DNA of 64,000 nucleotides. It comes from Pseudarthrobacter sp. SSS035 (GTDB taxonomy: Bacteria > Actinomycetota > Actinomycetes > Actinomycetales > Micrococcaceae). Below the pieces are notes generated by a model. It saw nothing but the letters and a program-made list of their open reading frames with translations, did not search any database and was not told the DNA's origin. Of this stretch, positions 32,594-44,118 are shown piece by piece (the first letter of the stretch is position 1; each line of letters starts with the position of its first letter). The position numbers and the translations under genes were made by a program. The stretch is taken from the NCBI RefSeq assembly GCF_023273875.1, contig NZ_CP096882.1, positions 806,001 to 870,000 of the forward strand, read 5' to 3'.

Positions 32594-33784
32594 CTAACAG
32601 GCCAGATTGAGCGCGTTCACGGCTGCTTCGGCCATCTCGAGCGACCGCCAGTCTTCGAAACCAACGGGGTCCGGGACGGGTTCACGGGCCACCGCCATGG
32701 CCACCTGCCGGGACCCGTCTGCGCTGATCAGCGCGAGTGCCGCGTATCCCCGCACCACGCCGACATGGCCGAAATAGTCATTGTTGGAGCACTCGTCGTA
32801 CTGCCTGACGAGGCCAAGGCCGAATGTTTCGTACTTTGGATGATGCATCTCCTGCACGCTTTGGAGCGTCAGCAGGGTCCCTTTCTGCAGGGCGGCGAAA
32901 TAGGTGTTGAGTTCCGGGACGGTGGAAATCATCCCGGTGTCGGGGGAACCGTTGTGGAATGGAACTAGAGCCTTGTCCTCCAGCTCGCCGGTTTCCGTCC
33001 GGGTGTAGCCGTGGAGCATCCGCTGCGGGCCCGGCCCATCCCCCGTCATCAGCGTGTCCTGCAGCGCCAAGGGCACCACGTTGTCGTCGTGAATGACCGC
33101 TCCGATGTCCTTGCCCCGCAGCTTCTCGACGAGGAGGGCTAACGCCGAATAATTTGTGGCGGAGTAGCTGTACAGGCTGCCCGATCCGCCGGTCCAGGGC
33201 ATGCCCGCAACGAACGACACACGTTGGTCATGGGTGAAGGGCCCGTCACCCATGTGGATGGGCGATAGCCAATAGTCGGGCATCCCGGACCGGTGGCTGA
33301 GGAGGCTGCGTATGGTGATGGGTCCAGGCGGCTTGATGATGTTCTCGAAGTCCGGCAGGTACTTCTGGATAGGGTCATCCAGCTGGACTTTTCCCTCCTC
33401 CACCAGCTTCATGACGGACACCGCCACCATGGTGGTGGTGATGTCGCCGATATGGGTCTGGTCGCTCAACTGCACGGGTTCCTGGGTTTCAAGGCTACGG
33501 ACGCCTTCGGCCGAGGACCGTTCGCCCAGCCTTGACTTCAGCTGGATGATGACGGCCGTCGCTCCCCCTGCGCGCATGTCCGCGCTGTACTTTTCCAGCA
33601 CTCCCACAAAAGCCCGCGGCGCCGGGGCAGTGGCGGACGCCGCCGTCGTGGATTGAACCGTCGGGGACAGCTGATCTGGCGGATCCGGGGCGCTGGTGCA
33701 GCCTGCGAGCGAGGCCACCAGCGCGGCCGCTGCCACGGCGACCGCAAGGCCGGAGGAGCTGAAACCATGAACGGCTGACTGCAT
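32594..33784 (-). CDS. Serine hydrolase (beta-lactamase/DD-peptidase family) lipoprotein 2
   Basis: The 396-residue lipoprotein has a signal peptide ending in VASLAGC. The catalytic SxxK position reads HIGDITTTMVAVS, with Thr-Thr-Met after the Asp where the paralogue has SVTKSM, so the nucleophile Ser and the Lys are both missing. The YxN region YSATNYSALA is retained, and a C-terminal box FGHVGVVRGY. It has the same length as the gene at 15328-16518 and shares its upstream promoter block. Loss of the SxxK residues suggests a non-catalytic, binding role. Confidence 0.85.
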   Translation of the reverse strand: MQSAVHGFSSSGLAVAVAAAALVASLAGCTSAPDPPDQLSPTVQSTTAASATAPAPRAFVGVLEKYSADMRAGGATAVIIQLKSRLGERSSAEGVRSLETQEPVQLSDQTHIGDITTTMVAVSVMKLVEEGKVQLDDPIQKYLPDFENIIKPPGPITIRSLLSHRSGMPDYWLSPIHMGDGPFTHDQRVSFVAGMPWTGGSGSLYSYSATNYSALALLVEKLRGKDIGAVIHDDNVVPLALQDTLMTGDGPGPQRMLHGYTRTETGELEDKALVPFHNGSPDTGMISTVPELNTYFAALQKGTLLTLQSVQEMHHPKYETFGLGLVRQYDECSNNDYFGHVGVVRGYAALALISADGSRQVAMAVAREPVPDPVGFEDWRSLEMAEAAVNALNLAC

Positions 33785-33853
33785 CCCACGTCCCTTCACG
33801 GGGCCGGTCAGCAACTGAACTCCCAAGAGACCGTCAGCTGCCCGGCACCTTCG

Positions 33854-33882
33854 ATGTTCCTCAGGGCAAAACGGAGTGTCAA
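33854..33882 (-). promoter_or_regulatory. Promoter-like boxes shared with the first serine-hydrolase gene
   Basis: On the minus strand TTGACA (33877-33882), 17 bp and GAACAT (33854-33859) lie about 70 bp before the lipoprotein start. Spacing and both boxes match the block at 16586-16614, although the spacers differ. Conservation of boxes but not spacers argues for a real regulatory element. Confidence 0.55.
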
Positions 33883-33995
33883 GGACGCTGCCGCAGCCCG
33901 GTGACGCAGCCGCCCAGGCCTTGTAGTGTCGTGGGCAATGGGCAAGGACTCCCCCTGCCGCCCACCAGCAGCGAACCGGCAACTTAGGAGCGAAC

Positions 33996-34325
33996 ATGAC
34001 TGTTGACGAGAACGAAGCCCAGGTCCTGGACCAGTGGACCCAGCGACTGGCGCAGGCACTGCAGATCCTGGACCTGGAGGTGGATCAGGAACTCCTCCTT
34101 GACCTTGCCAGGAAGTCTGCCGGCTCGGTGATCCATGCGGCTGCGCCTGTCACGACGTTCCTGGTGGGTTACGCCGCAGGGCTCGCCGCCGGCAACGGCA
34201 GCGCCGGATCCAAGGAAAAGTCGACGGCGGCAGTCACCCAGGCGGCCGACGTCGCCTTCCGGCTGTGCGAGGACGGGCACGACGGCGGCCCGGCGGCTGG
34301 GGGCTGGGCGGACACCGGCCAGTAG
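33996..34325 (+). CDS. DUF6457-like protein
   Basis: The 109-residue protein shows the DUF6457 pattern: a DQWTQRLAQALQILDLEVDQELLLDLARKSA helical pair, then AAPVTTFLVGYAAGLAAG. In actinobacteria this domain occurs with molybdopterin-cofactor genes, which agrees with the molybdopterin oxidoreductase on the opposite strand beyond the palindrome. A TTAGGAG Shine-Dalgarno precedes ATG 33996. Function unknown. Confidence 0.75.
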   Translation: MTVDENEAQVLDQWTQRLAQALQILDLEVDQELLLDLARKSAGSVIHAAAPVTTFLVGYAAGLAAGNGSAGSKEKSTAAVTQAADVAFRLCEDGHDGGPAAGGWADTGQ

Positions 34326-34358
34326 CGGGTAACCCCGGTGATTGAGCCCGTCGAAATC

Positions 34359-36668
<2,310 letters not shown>

Positions 36669-36806
36669 GTTGCACTCTCCTTGGTTCAAGCTCACACCGG
36701 CAGCGCACCGGTTTTCAGCTCGGTGTGACGGTCCCAGTCCACCCTTATTGAGGGGGTCATCCAAGTCAAGCAGGACTAACGGCAAACGCCTAGGTAGGGT
36801 GGACTG

Positions 36807-38003
36807 ATGGACGTCCCTCCCTTTGTCTGGACCCTGACCATCGCGGGAATTGTCGGCCTGCTGGCCTTCGATTTCTTCTTCCATGTCCGGAAGGCCCACA
36901 CCCCCACCCTCAAGGAATCGGCCATCTGGTCCTCCATCTATGTGGGGATCGCCCTCCTCTTTGGCCTGGGCGTGCTGTTGTTCGGCGGCACCACCATGGG
37001 CACCGAGTACTTCGCGGGGTACATCACGGAGAAGGCCCTGTCCGTGGACAACCTCTTTGTGTTCCTGATCATCATGGCCAGCTTCAAGGTCCCCCGCGCG
37101 GACCAGCAGAAGGTGCTGCTCTTCGGCATCGTCTTCTCGCTGATCGCCCGGACTGCGTTCATTTTCCTCGGCGCCGCGCTGATCAACAGTTTCGCGTGGG
37201 TGTTCTACATCTTCGGCCTGATCCTGCTGATCACCGCGGGAAACCTGATCAAGCCGGACGGCCACGACGAAGACGCCGAAGGCCTGGTGGTCAGGCTCGC
37301 CAAAAAGTACCTCCCGGCGTCGGCCCATTACGATGGCGACAAACTCTTCACCCAGGAGAACGGCAAACGCGTCCTCACCCCGATGCTCCTGGTGATGGTG
37401 GCCATTGGCGGCACCGACATCCTGTTTGCACTGGACTCCATCCCCGCCATCTTCGGCCTCACGCAGAACGTCTTCATCGTCTTCACGGCCACCGCGTTCT
37501 CGCTCATGGGCCTGCGCCAGCTCTTCTTCCTGATCGACGGACTGCTGGACCGGCTGATCTTCCTTGCCTACGGTCTCGCCGCCATCCTCGGCTTCATCGG
37601 CGTCAAGCTCATCCTCCATGCCCTGCACGAGAACAACCTGCCGTTCATCAATGACGGCGAGCACGTCAACGTCATCGAAGTCAGCACCGGCGTGTCCCTG
37701 ACCGTGATCCTGGGCGTCCTGGCGGTCACCGTCCTGGCCTCGATCTTCAGCCCCAAGGGCAAGGCCAAGAACGCGGTTTCCGGCGCCAAACGGCACGCCA
37801 CCGAATACCTGGACCTCAACTACGAAACGGACATGGCGGAGCGGGACAAGCTGTTCACCCGGATGGTCCGCGAGGAAGACCAGATCCGCAAGCTTCCGGA
37901 GAAGTACAAACGGCTCATCCGCAACGAAACCGAATTCCTGGACCTCCTCCGCAAAGCCCACACCGAGCACGACCAAGCGCAGGTGCGGGCAGCGCAGGAG
38001 TAG
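36807..38003 (+). CDS. TerC-family membrane protein
   Basis: The 398-residue protein has about eight transmembrane helices. Family marks are TEKALSVDNLFVFLIIMASF and GGTDILFALDSIPAIFGLTQ, whose acidic residues fit metal coordination in TerC/Alx proteins, and RQLFFLIDGLLDRLIFLAYGLAAILGFIGVKL. A charged C-terminal tail of about 80 residues follows (RDKLFTRMVREEDQIRKLPEKYK). TerC proteins are linked to tellurite resistance and manganese export. Here the neighbours do not show other ter genes. Confidence 0.92.
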   Translation: MDVPPFVWTLTIAGIVGLLAFDFFFHVRKAHTPTLKESAIWSSIYVGIALLFGLGVLLFGGTTMGTEYFAGYITEKALSVDNLFVFLIIMASFKVPRADQQKVLLFGIVFSLIARTAFIFLGAALINSFAWVFYIFGLILLITAGNLIKPDGHDEDAEGLVVRLAKKYLPASAHYDGDKLFTQENGKRVLTPMLLVMVAIGGTDILFALDSIPAIFGLTQNVFIVFTATAFSLMGLRQLFFLIDGLLDRLIFLAYGLAAILGFIGVKLILHALHENNLPFINDGEHVNVIEVSTGVSLTVILGVLAVTVLASIFSPKGKAKNAVSGAKRHATEYLDLNYETDMAERDKLFTRMVREEDQIRKLPEKYKRLIRNETEFLDLLRKAHTEHDQAQVRAAQE

Positions 38004-38092
38004 CCGGGGCCTGATTGTCAGCCCCTCTTGCTAGATTCAAACCAGCGTCAGGGGAACTGTCCTCCGGCCAGGCACGTCAATGGGGAGGCCCC

Positions 38093-41000
38093 GTGTTTCT
38101 GCTCGATCCAGCCAGCGCTGATCCCGGTATTGTTGATCCGCGCCTCGCTGATCCCCGCAGCGTGGAATCCGGCTCCAGCGCGCCGCAGGACCTCGTGTTT
38201 TCCGCCAGCGACCTGGTGGCCGCCAGCGAATGTGAGTACCGCACGCTCCGCATCCTGGACGAAAAACTGGGCCGGACCCCGAAGGCGCAGTTTCCCGACG
38301 ACGAAATGCAGCGCCGTGCCGGGGCGCTCGGTGACAAGCACGAGGCCAAGGTCCTGGCCGGCCTGGTCGCGCATTACGGCGCTTGGGACGCCGGCCGCGG
38401 GGCCGGGGTGTACTCGATCGAGCGCGGGGAAAACACGCGCGGCGAGCTGCTGGCCAAGCACGCGGAAACGGAACTGGCGCTCCGTGCCGGGGCCGACGTC
38501 GTCTTCCAGGCAACTTTTTTCGACGGAGAATTCCTGGGCTATGCGGACTTCATCGTCAACGAGGCTGCCGGCACCGGCAATCCTGGACGCTACGAGGTGT
38601 GGGACACCAAGCTGGCACGGCACGCCAAGGTGGGTGCGCTCCTGCAGCTCGCCGCCTATGGAGACCAGCTGATTGGCATGGGCCTGGACCCGTCGCCCCG
38701 GGTCACGCTGGTGCTGGGCGCCGTGGTGGACGGCGATTACGTCCGCAGCCACCACTCGCTGCCGGACCTGCTGCCGGTCTTCCGCGAGCGCCGCGACCGC
38801 TTCCGCGCCCTGACCGGCGCCCACCGGGAGGCCGGTTCGGCGGTGCAGTGGCAACAGCCCGGCGTCGCATACTGCGGGCGGTGCAACTACTGCGCCGAAC
38901 AGGTCCAGTCCCACCGCGACCTCCTGATGGTCGGCGGCATGACCACCCTCCGGCGGAAGAAGCTCATCGTCGATCACATCACCACCATCGACGCACTGGC
39001 GGATCTCCCGCTCAGCAAGGCCACCGGCTCGGTGGCCCGGCTCCGCGACCAGGCCAGGATGCAGCTGGGCCGGGACGTTCCGGACGGTTCGCGCACCTTC
39101 GCCAAGGACGGCGAGGAGCATACCGTCACCTTCAAGGTGCTGCCCGAGAACGCCCTGGCAGAGATACCCCGGCCCAGTCCCGGCGACATCTTCTTCGACT
39201 TCGAGGGCGATCCGCTCTGGCAGGACCCCGCCACCGGCAAGTGGGGGCTGGAGTACCTGTTCGGCGTCATCGAGGCGCCTGTGTTTGACGGTGACGCTGC
39301 TGACGCGCTCGCAGCGGACAAGCCCGTGTTCCGGCCGTTCTGGGCGCATTCGCGCAACGAGGAGCGGCAGGCCTTCCTGGACTTCCTCGCCTACGTGGAA
39401 GAGCGCCGCGCCAGGCACCCGGACATGCATGTCTACCATTACGCCGCCTACGAAAAATCGGCGCTGCGGAACCTGTCCGTCACGCACCTCGCCGGCGAGG
39501 ACATCGTGGACAACTGGCTCCGCGACGGCCTCCTTGTGGACCTCTACGCCACCGCCCGGCATTCGCTGCGGATCTCCGAGCCGTCCTACTCCATCAAGAA
39601 GCTCGAGCCCCTGTACATGGGCAGCAACCTCCGCTCCGGGGACGTCAAGGACGCCGGAGCCTCCGTGGTGGCGTATGCCGGTTACTGCGCCACCAGGGAC
39701 GACGGCGACGCCGCCGCGGCCGCCCACATCCTGGCCTCCATCTCCGACTACAACGAGTACGACTGCCTCTCCACCCTCCGCCTCCGCGACTGGCTGCTCC
39801 AGCTCCGGGGAACGGCTGTCCCAGGTGCGGCGACGGTGGGAACGTCCGACGGCGGGCGGCCGGCGCCGTCGTCGGCCGCAGCTGTTGCCCCGCCACCAAT
39901 TCCGGAACCCGAACCAACACCGGAGGAGCGCCGCCTGCAGGCCTACCTGGCCGGCCTCCCGGACAACCGGCCGTGGACCAACGACGAACGGGCCATCGCC
40001 ATGGTGGCCGCCGCCACCGGGTACCACCGCCGCGAGCGCAAGCAGTTCTGGTGGGAACACTTCGACCGCACCGAGTCCGAGATCGACCACTGGTCCGAGC
40101 ACCGCAACGTGTTTGTGGTGGATACCGCGGAAATACTCACGGACTGGGAGCTCGCAAAGCCCACGGCCCGGATGCGCACCCGCACGCTGAGGCTGACCGG
40201 AGTCATGAGCGAAGGGTCGGAGTTCAAGCCCGGGAGCACCTGGTGCCGGGTCTACGATTCCCCTGTCCCTGACGGCCTGGACGATCCGCTGGGAACCACC
40301 ACGGGCCGCGGGTTCACCTTTGGCACGCTGGTGACCGCTGTGGAGGACCACCCGCGGGTTGCCGGCCAGACGATGATCACTATCGAGGAGCGGGAAACAG
40401 GCAGGGTCCCCGCCTATCCGCATATTCCGGTGGCGCTCACCGAGGACCAGCCGATCCGCACCGCCAGCATCGAAGCCGCCCTGGCCGAGCTGGCCCAGAG
40501 TGTCGGCGCCTCGGTCCCCGTCCTTCCGGAACACCCCGGCGTCGACATCCTGCGCAAGGTGCCGCCGCGGTTCCAATCGATGCCGGGTCCCGCCGCCGTC
40601 GGCAAGGACGCCGGCGGTGCAGCGGACTACGTCTCGGCGATCACCGCCACGCTGCTGGACCTCGATCATTCGTACCTTGCCGTGCAGGGTCCTCCAGGGA
40701 CAGGCAAGACCTACGTCGGCTCGCATGTCATTGCCCGGCTGGTGAAGCAGGGCTGGAAGATCGGCGTGGTGGGGCAGTCCCACGCAGTGGTGGAGAACAT
40801 GCTGTGCACCGCGATCGAAACAGCCGGTGTGGATCCGGCGCGGGTGGCGAAGAAGCTGGCAGCCCCGCACCCCGTGCTGTGGCACCGCACGTCCGACGAC
40901 GACGTCGCCGTGCTGCTCGCCTCCCCCGGCGGCTGCCTGGTGGGCGGCACCGCCTGGACCATGACGGGCAGGTCCGTCCCCGCCGGAGCCTTGGACCTAT

Positions 41001-41836
41001 TGGTCATCGACGAGGCCGGCCAGTTCTCTCTGGCCAACACCCTGGCCGTGGCCCGCGCAACCAAGCGGCTCCTGCTCCTCGGTGACCCGCAGCAGCTGCC
41101 GCAGGTCACTCAGGGCTCGCACCCGGAGCCCGTGGACGAGTCCGCCCTGGGCTGGCTCGCTGCCGGGCACGCCACCCTCCCCGGCGAACTGGGCTACTTC
41201 CTGGCGGACAGTTGGCGCATGCACCCGGACCTGTGCCGGGCCGTGTCCGTCCTCAGCTACGACGGAAAACTCGAAGCTGCGCCTGCGGCATCCCTCCGCA
41301 GCCTCGCGGAACTGCCGGCGGGGGTGGAAACAGTCTTTGTGGACCACAGCGGGAACACCAAGTCCTCCGCCGAGGAAGCTGCCGAGGTGGTCCGTCAGGC
41401 CCAGCGGCACATCGGGCTGAAATGGCTTCCCGGCGACGACAAGCCGGCCAGGCCCCTGAACCCGGAAGATATCCTGGTGGTGGCCGCCTACAACGCCCAG
41501 GTCCAGCTGATCCGGCAGGCCCTGCACGACGCCGGGCTGCCGGGTGTCCGGGTGGGCACGGTGGACAAGTTCCAGGGCCAGGAGGCGCCGGTGGTCATAG
41601 TCTCCATGGCCTGCTCGGCGGTTGCCGAGGCTCCCCGCGGGGCCGAATTCCTCTTGAACCGGAACCGGATCAACGTGGCTGTGTCACGGGGCCAGTGGCG
41701 GGCGGTGATCATCCGCTCCCCCGAGCTCACGAATTACATGCCGGCCAAGCCGGCGGTGCTTGAGGAACTTGGCGCTTTCATCGGCCTCAGCACTGGTATC
41801 CACAGTGCGCTTACGCACAGCCGCGCAACACTCTGA
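38093..41836 (+). CDS. TM0106-family RecB-like nuclease fused to RNase H-like domain and SF1 helicase
   Basis: The 1247-residue protein joins three modules. Residues 1-330: a RecB-like nuclease with a four-cysteine set (C near 47 and C-x2-C-x2-C near 260-266) typical of iron-sulphur nucleases. Residues 360-570: a YprB-like RNase H fold (DIFFDFEGDPLW, YHYAAYEKSAL, YNEYDCLSTLRLRDWL). Residues 850-1240: an SF1 helicase with Walker A GPPGTGKT near 865, Walker B LLVIDEAGQF, GDPQQLPQ, and KFQGQEAP. It probably unwinds and cuts nucleic acid in repair or defence. GTG 38093 follows GGGGAGG; an earlier TTG at 38015 is less likely. Confidence 0.88.
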   Translation: MFLLDPASADPGIVDPRLADPRSVESGSSAPQDLVFSASDLVAASECEYRTLRILDEKLGRTPKAQFPDDEMQRRAGALGDKHEAKVLAGLVAHYGAWDAGRGAGVYSIERGENTRGELLAKHAETELALRAGADVVFQATFFDGEFLGYADFIVNEAAGTGNPGRYEVWDTKLARHAKVGALLQLAAYGDQLIGMGLDPSPRVTLVLGAVVDGDYVRSHHSLPDLLPVFRERRDRFRALTGAHREAGSAVQWQQPGVAYCGRCNYCAEQVQSHRDLLMVGGMTTLRRKKLIVDHITTIDALADLPLSKATGSVARLRDQARMQLGRDVPDGSRTFAKDGEEHTVTFKVLPENALAEIPRPSPGDIFFDFEGDPLWQDPATGKWGLEYLFGVIEAPVFDGDAADALAADKPVFRPFWAHSRNEERQAFLDFLAYVEERRARHPDMHVYHYAAYEKSALRNLSVTHLAGEDIVDNWLRDGLLVDLYATARHSLRISEPSYSIKKLEPLYMGSNLRSGDVKDAGASVVAYAGYCATRDDGDAAAAAHILASISDYNEYDCLSTLRLRDWLLQLRGTAVPGAATVGTSDGGRPAPSSAAAVAPPPIPEPEPTPEERRLQAYLAGLPDNRPWTNDERAIAMVAAATGYHRRERKQFWWEHFDRTESEIDHWSEHRNVFVVDTAEILTDWELAKPTARMRTRTLRLTGVMSEGSEFKPGSTWCRVYDSPVPDGLDDPLGTTTGRGFTFGTLVTAVEDHPRVAGQTMITIEERETGRVPAYPHIPVALTEDQPIRTASIEAALAELAQSVGASVPVLPEHPGVDILRKVPPRFQSMPGPAAVGKDAGGAADYVSAITATLLDLDHSYLAVQGPPGTGKTYVGSHVIARLVKQGWKIGVVGQSHAVVENMLCTAIETAGVDPARVAKKLAAPHPVLWHRTSDDDVAVLLASPGGCLVGGTAWTMTGRSVPAGALDLLVIDEAGQFSLANTLAVARATKRLLLLGDPQQLPQVTQGSHPEPVDESALGWLAAGHATLPGELGYFLADSWRMHPDLCRAVSVLSYDGKLEAAPAASLRSLAELPAGVETVFVDHSGNTKSSAEEAAEVVRQAQRHIGLKWLPGDDKPARPLNPEDILVVAAYNAQVQLIRQALHDAGLPGVRVGTVDKFQGQEAPVVIVSMACSAVAEAPRGAEFLLNRNRINVAVSRGQWRAVIIRSPELTNYMPAKPAVLEELGAFIGLSTGIHSALTHSRATL

Positions 41837-41877
41837 GAAACCGTGTTCTCACCGCTGAATCAAGGTAAGTTCGTGGG

Positions 41878-43063
41878 GTGACCTCCCAGAGCAACAGGTT
41901 GCCTGTCGGCGCCCTGATAGTCCTTGCCGCCATCGGCTTCACCGCCATCACCACCGAACTCCTTCCCTCCGGCCTGCTGCCCCAGATCAGCGCCGACTTC
42001 CGGGTCTCCGAGGCGACCGCCGGCTACCTGACGGCCGGTTACGCGGCCATCATCGTGGTCACCGTTATCCCTTTGTCCCTGCTGCTGTCGCGGGTCCCGC
42101 GGCACCACCTGCTCATCGCGTTGATCCTGTTCTTCGCGGCCAGCAACGCCCTAGTGGCCATCGTCTCCGATTTCGGCGCGGCCATGGGTTCACGTGTGGT
42201 GGGCGGCATCGCGCACGGCCTGCTGTGGTCCGCCATGGCCCCGTTTGTGGCGCGGATCGTCCCCGCCCACAAAGTGGGCAAGGCACTGGCCATCGTGTTC
42301 AGCGGCAACAGCCTGGGACTGGCCATCGGCGCCCCGGTGGGCACCGCCCTGGGCAACATCGTCGGCTGGCGGGCGGCGTTCCTGGTCCTGGCCGTCTCCG
42401 GGGTGGTGCTGGCGCTCCTTGCCGTGTGGCTGCTTCCCCCGGTGCGGCGCATCCATCCGCAAGGCGATCGGCCAGCCGGGAGTGAAAACTGTCGCCGTTG
42501 GCTGGCCGCTGATGCTTATGGCCCATTTCGCCTTGTTCACCTACATTGCGCCGTTCCTGCGCGAGGTCCGGCTGCCCGACTTCAGCATCCCGCTGTCCAT
42601 CAGTGTTCTCGGTGTTGCCGGGTTGGTGGGCATCTGGATCGCCGGCATCACCGTGGATTCCCGTCCGCGGCGCTGGCTCCTGATCACCGTCGCCGGCGTT
42701 GTAGTGTCCGTGGCCTTGCTCCCGCTGGTGGGAAGCGTCCTGCCGGCCTTGGCGCTGCCGGTCACGCTGGTCCTGATGCTGGTCTGGGGCACAGGCATCG
42801 GCGCGATGGGGATCTACAACCAGTCCGCCATCCTCCGGGCAGGCGGCGAGTACAGGGACGCCGCCAACGGCCTTACGGTACTGACCATCCAGATAGGGAT
42901 CATGATCGGCGCGATGTTCGGCGCCGCCGCCCTCACCATCGCGGGGCCGCTCCTGATCCCGATCGCCGCCGCAATCCCCGCCGTCGTCGCGTTTGTGCTG
43001 ATCCTTGCCGGACGGCGGCACGCCTATCCGCCAGGGCCGAAGGAACGCGTCACCGGGCCCTGA
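41878..43063 (+). pseudogene. MFS transporter gene with a frameshift
   Basis: Residues from GTG 41878 read an MFS N-terminal half (VGALIVLAAIGFTAITTELLPSG, then GGIAHGLLWSAMAPFVARIVP) to about 42440, then turn into nonsense. The C-terminal half continues in another frame (MLMAHFALFTYIAPFLREV to GRRHAYPPG) until 43063. A single-base indel near the CCCCC run at 42436-42440 explains it. It is a DHA1-type exporter, similar to that at 6378-7568. It could be a real mutation or a base-calling error; re-reading would decide. Confidence 0.8.
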
Positions 43064-43409
43064 AATCCCGGAACGATCCGTCGGCCGCGGAGATGGTCTC
43101 CTCCACCCGTTCCACGCGGCCGGGCGCGTTCGCCGATCTCAGCCAGTCCAGGAGCTTTTGGACCTGCTGCTCCGGGCCTTCGGCCTCGATGGACACCGAG
43201 CCGTCGTCGACGTTCCTCACCACGCCCTTAAGCGCCAGTTCGTCGGCTTTGCCCATCGTCCAGAAACGGAATCCGACCCCCTGCACCACGCCAAAGACGC
43301 GGGCAGAGAGCCGGATATCGCCGGTCTCTCGGACAGAGTTCTCGCGGCCTGGGATGTCCCGGTCAGGGATATCCCGACCGGAGTCACGCCGGCGCCCGGA
43401 AAACCTCAT
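43050..43409 (-). CDS. Acylphosphatase
   Basis: The 119-residue enzyme contains the acylphosphatase signature VFGVVQGVGFRFW with catalytic Arg, and GVVRNVDDGSV with the catalytic Asn. It cleaves the carboxyl-phosphate bond of acyl phosphates. About 30 extra N-terminal residues (GRRRDSGRDIPDRDIPGREN) are charged and repetitive, coming from a duplicated 14-bp stretch in the DNA. It begins 5 bp after the YceI stop and is probably co-transcribed. Confidence 0.9.
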   Translation of the reverse strand: MRFSGRRRDSGRDIPDRDIPGRENSVRETGDIRLSARVFGVVQGVGFRFWTMGKADELALKGVVRNVDDGSVSIEAEGPEQQVQKLLDWLRSANAPGRVERVEETISAADGSFRDFRAR

Positions 43410-43414
43410 GGCCG

Positions 43415-43960
43415 TCAGGACTGCTTGACCAGCGCCGCTTCGACGTTGATCTTGACCTTGTCGCTGACCAGCAGGCCGCCGGCTTCCAGTGCGGCGTTCC
43501 AGGTCAGGCCGAACTCCTTGCGGCTGATCTCGCACTCCGCGGAGAATCCTGCGCGGGTGGCACCAAAGGGGTCCACTGCCACCCCGGTGAACTCGACCTC
43601 CAGCTCCACAGGCTTGGTGATTCCGCGGATGGTGAGATCGCCCGTAAGCGTGTAATCCTCGCCGTCGCCCTCCACCGAGGTGGCCCGGAATGTCATCTCG
43701 GGGTACTCCTCCACATCGAAGAAGTCCGCCCCCTTCACGTGCCCGTCGCGGTTGGCGTCGCCGGAATCGAAGCTGGCCGTTTTGACCGTGGCGTGAAGCG
43801 AAGCGTCGGCGAGGGATGCGCCAACGCGGGCTTCGGCCGAGGCGTCAGTGAAACGTCCGCGGACCTTGCTGATGCCCGCGTGCCGGACAGTGAAGCCAAT
43901 CTCGCTGTGCGACATGTCCAGGGTCCAGACGCCCGAGGTAAGGCCTGAAGGTAGGGTCAC
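43415..43960 (-). CDS. YceI-family lipocalin-like protein
   Basis: The 181-residue protein shows the YceI beta-barrel: GVWTLDMSHSEIGFTVRHAGISKVRGRF, SFDSGDANRDGHVKGADFFDVEEYPEMTF and FGATRAGFSAECEISRKEFGLTW. Members bind polyisoprenoid or amphiphilic lipids, often with a stress role. No signal peptide is seen, so it is likely cytosolic. GTG 43960 is preceded by AAAGGAGATGCAAAA, a strong Shine-Dalgarno. A 12-bp perfect inverted repeat lies just upstream. Confidence 0.9.
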   Translation of the reverse strand: MTLPSGLTSGVWTLDMSHSEIGFTVRHAGISKVRGRFTDASAEARVGASLADASLHATVKTASFDSGDANRDGHVKGADFFDVEEYPEMTFRATSVEGDGEDYTLTGDLTIRGITKPVELEVEFTGVAVDPFGATRAGFSAECEISRKEFGLTWNAALEAGGLLVSDKVKINVEAALVKQS

Positions 43961-43989
43961 TTTTGCATCTCCTTTGTGGGAAACAGTGC

Positions 43990-44022
43990 TGTGGAAACCG
44001 GCCAGGACGACCGGTTTCCACA
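43990..44022. terminator. 12-bp perfect hairpin upstream of the YceI gene
   Basis: TGTGGAAACCGG (43990-44001) and CCGGTTTCCACA (44011-44022) form a perfect 12-bp stem with a 9-nt loop. It sits between the upstream X25 gene and the YceI Shine-Dalgarno. It could terminate the upstream gene or form a leader hairpin of yceI. No T tract is present. Confidence 0.5.
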
Positions 44023-44035
44023 CTGCTTCACTCCG

Positions 44036-44098
44036 GAGTTTTTGTCCAGATACTGACCCTAAATCAGCCCCCAGATGCCGTTATCTGGACGAAAACTC
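44036..44098. repeat. 17-bp inverted repeat with 29-bp spacer
   Basis: GAGTTTTTGTCCAGATA (44036-44052) and TATCTGGACGAAAACTC (44082-44098) are near-perfect inverted repeats (one mismatch) around 29 bp of GC-poor DNA that contains CCTAAATCAGC. It lies between the X25-type gene and yceI, immediately beside the shorter hairpin. The structure is compatible with a small mobile or regulatory repeat. Confidence 0.6.
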
Positions 44099-44118
44099 GG
44101 CGGGCTGGGCGGGCCCGG

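Noticed and set aside
36669..37976. N-terminal extension of the molybdopterin oxidoreductase
   Set aside because: It would overlap all of terC in antisense. The family start and Shine-Dalgarno at 36668 explain the true beginning.
38048..40885. A 945-codon open frame on the minus strand
   Set aside because: It is antisense to the nuclease-helicase gene. The coding strand has clear domains; this frame is open only because of strong third-position GC bias.
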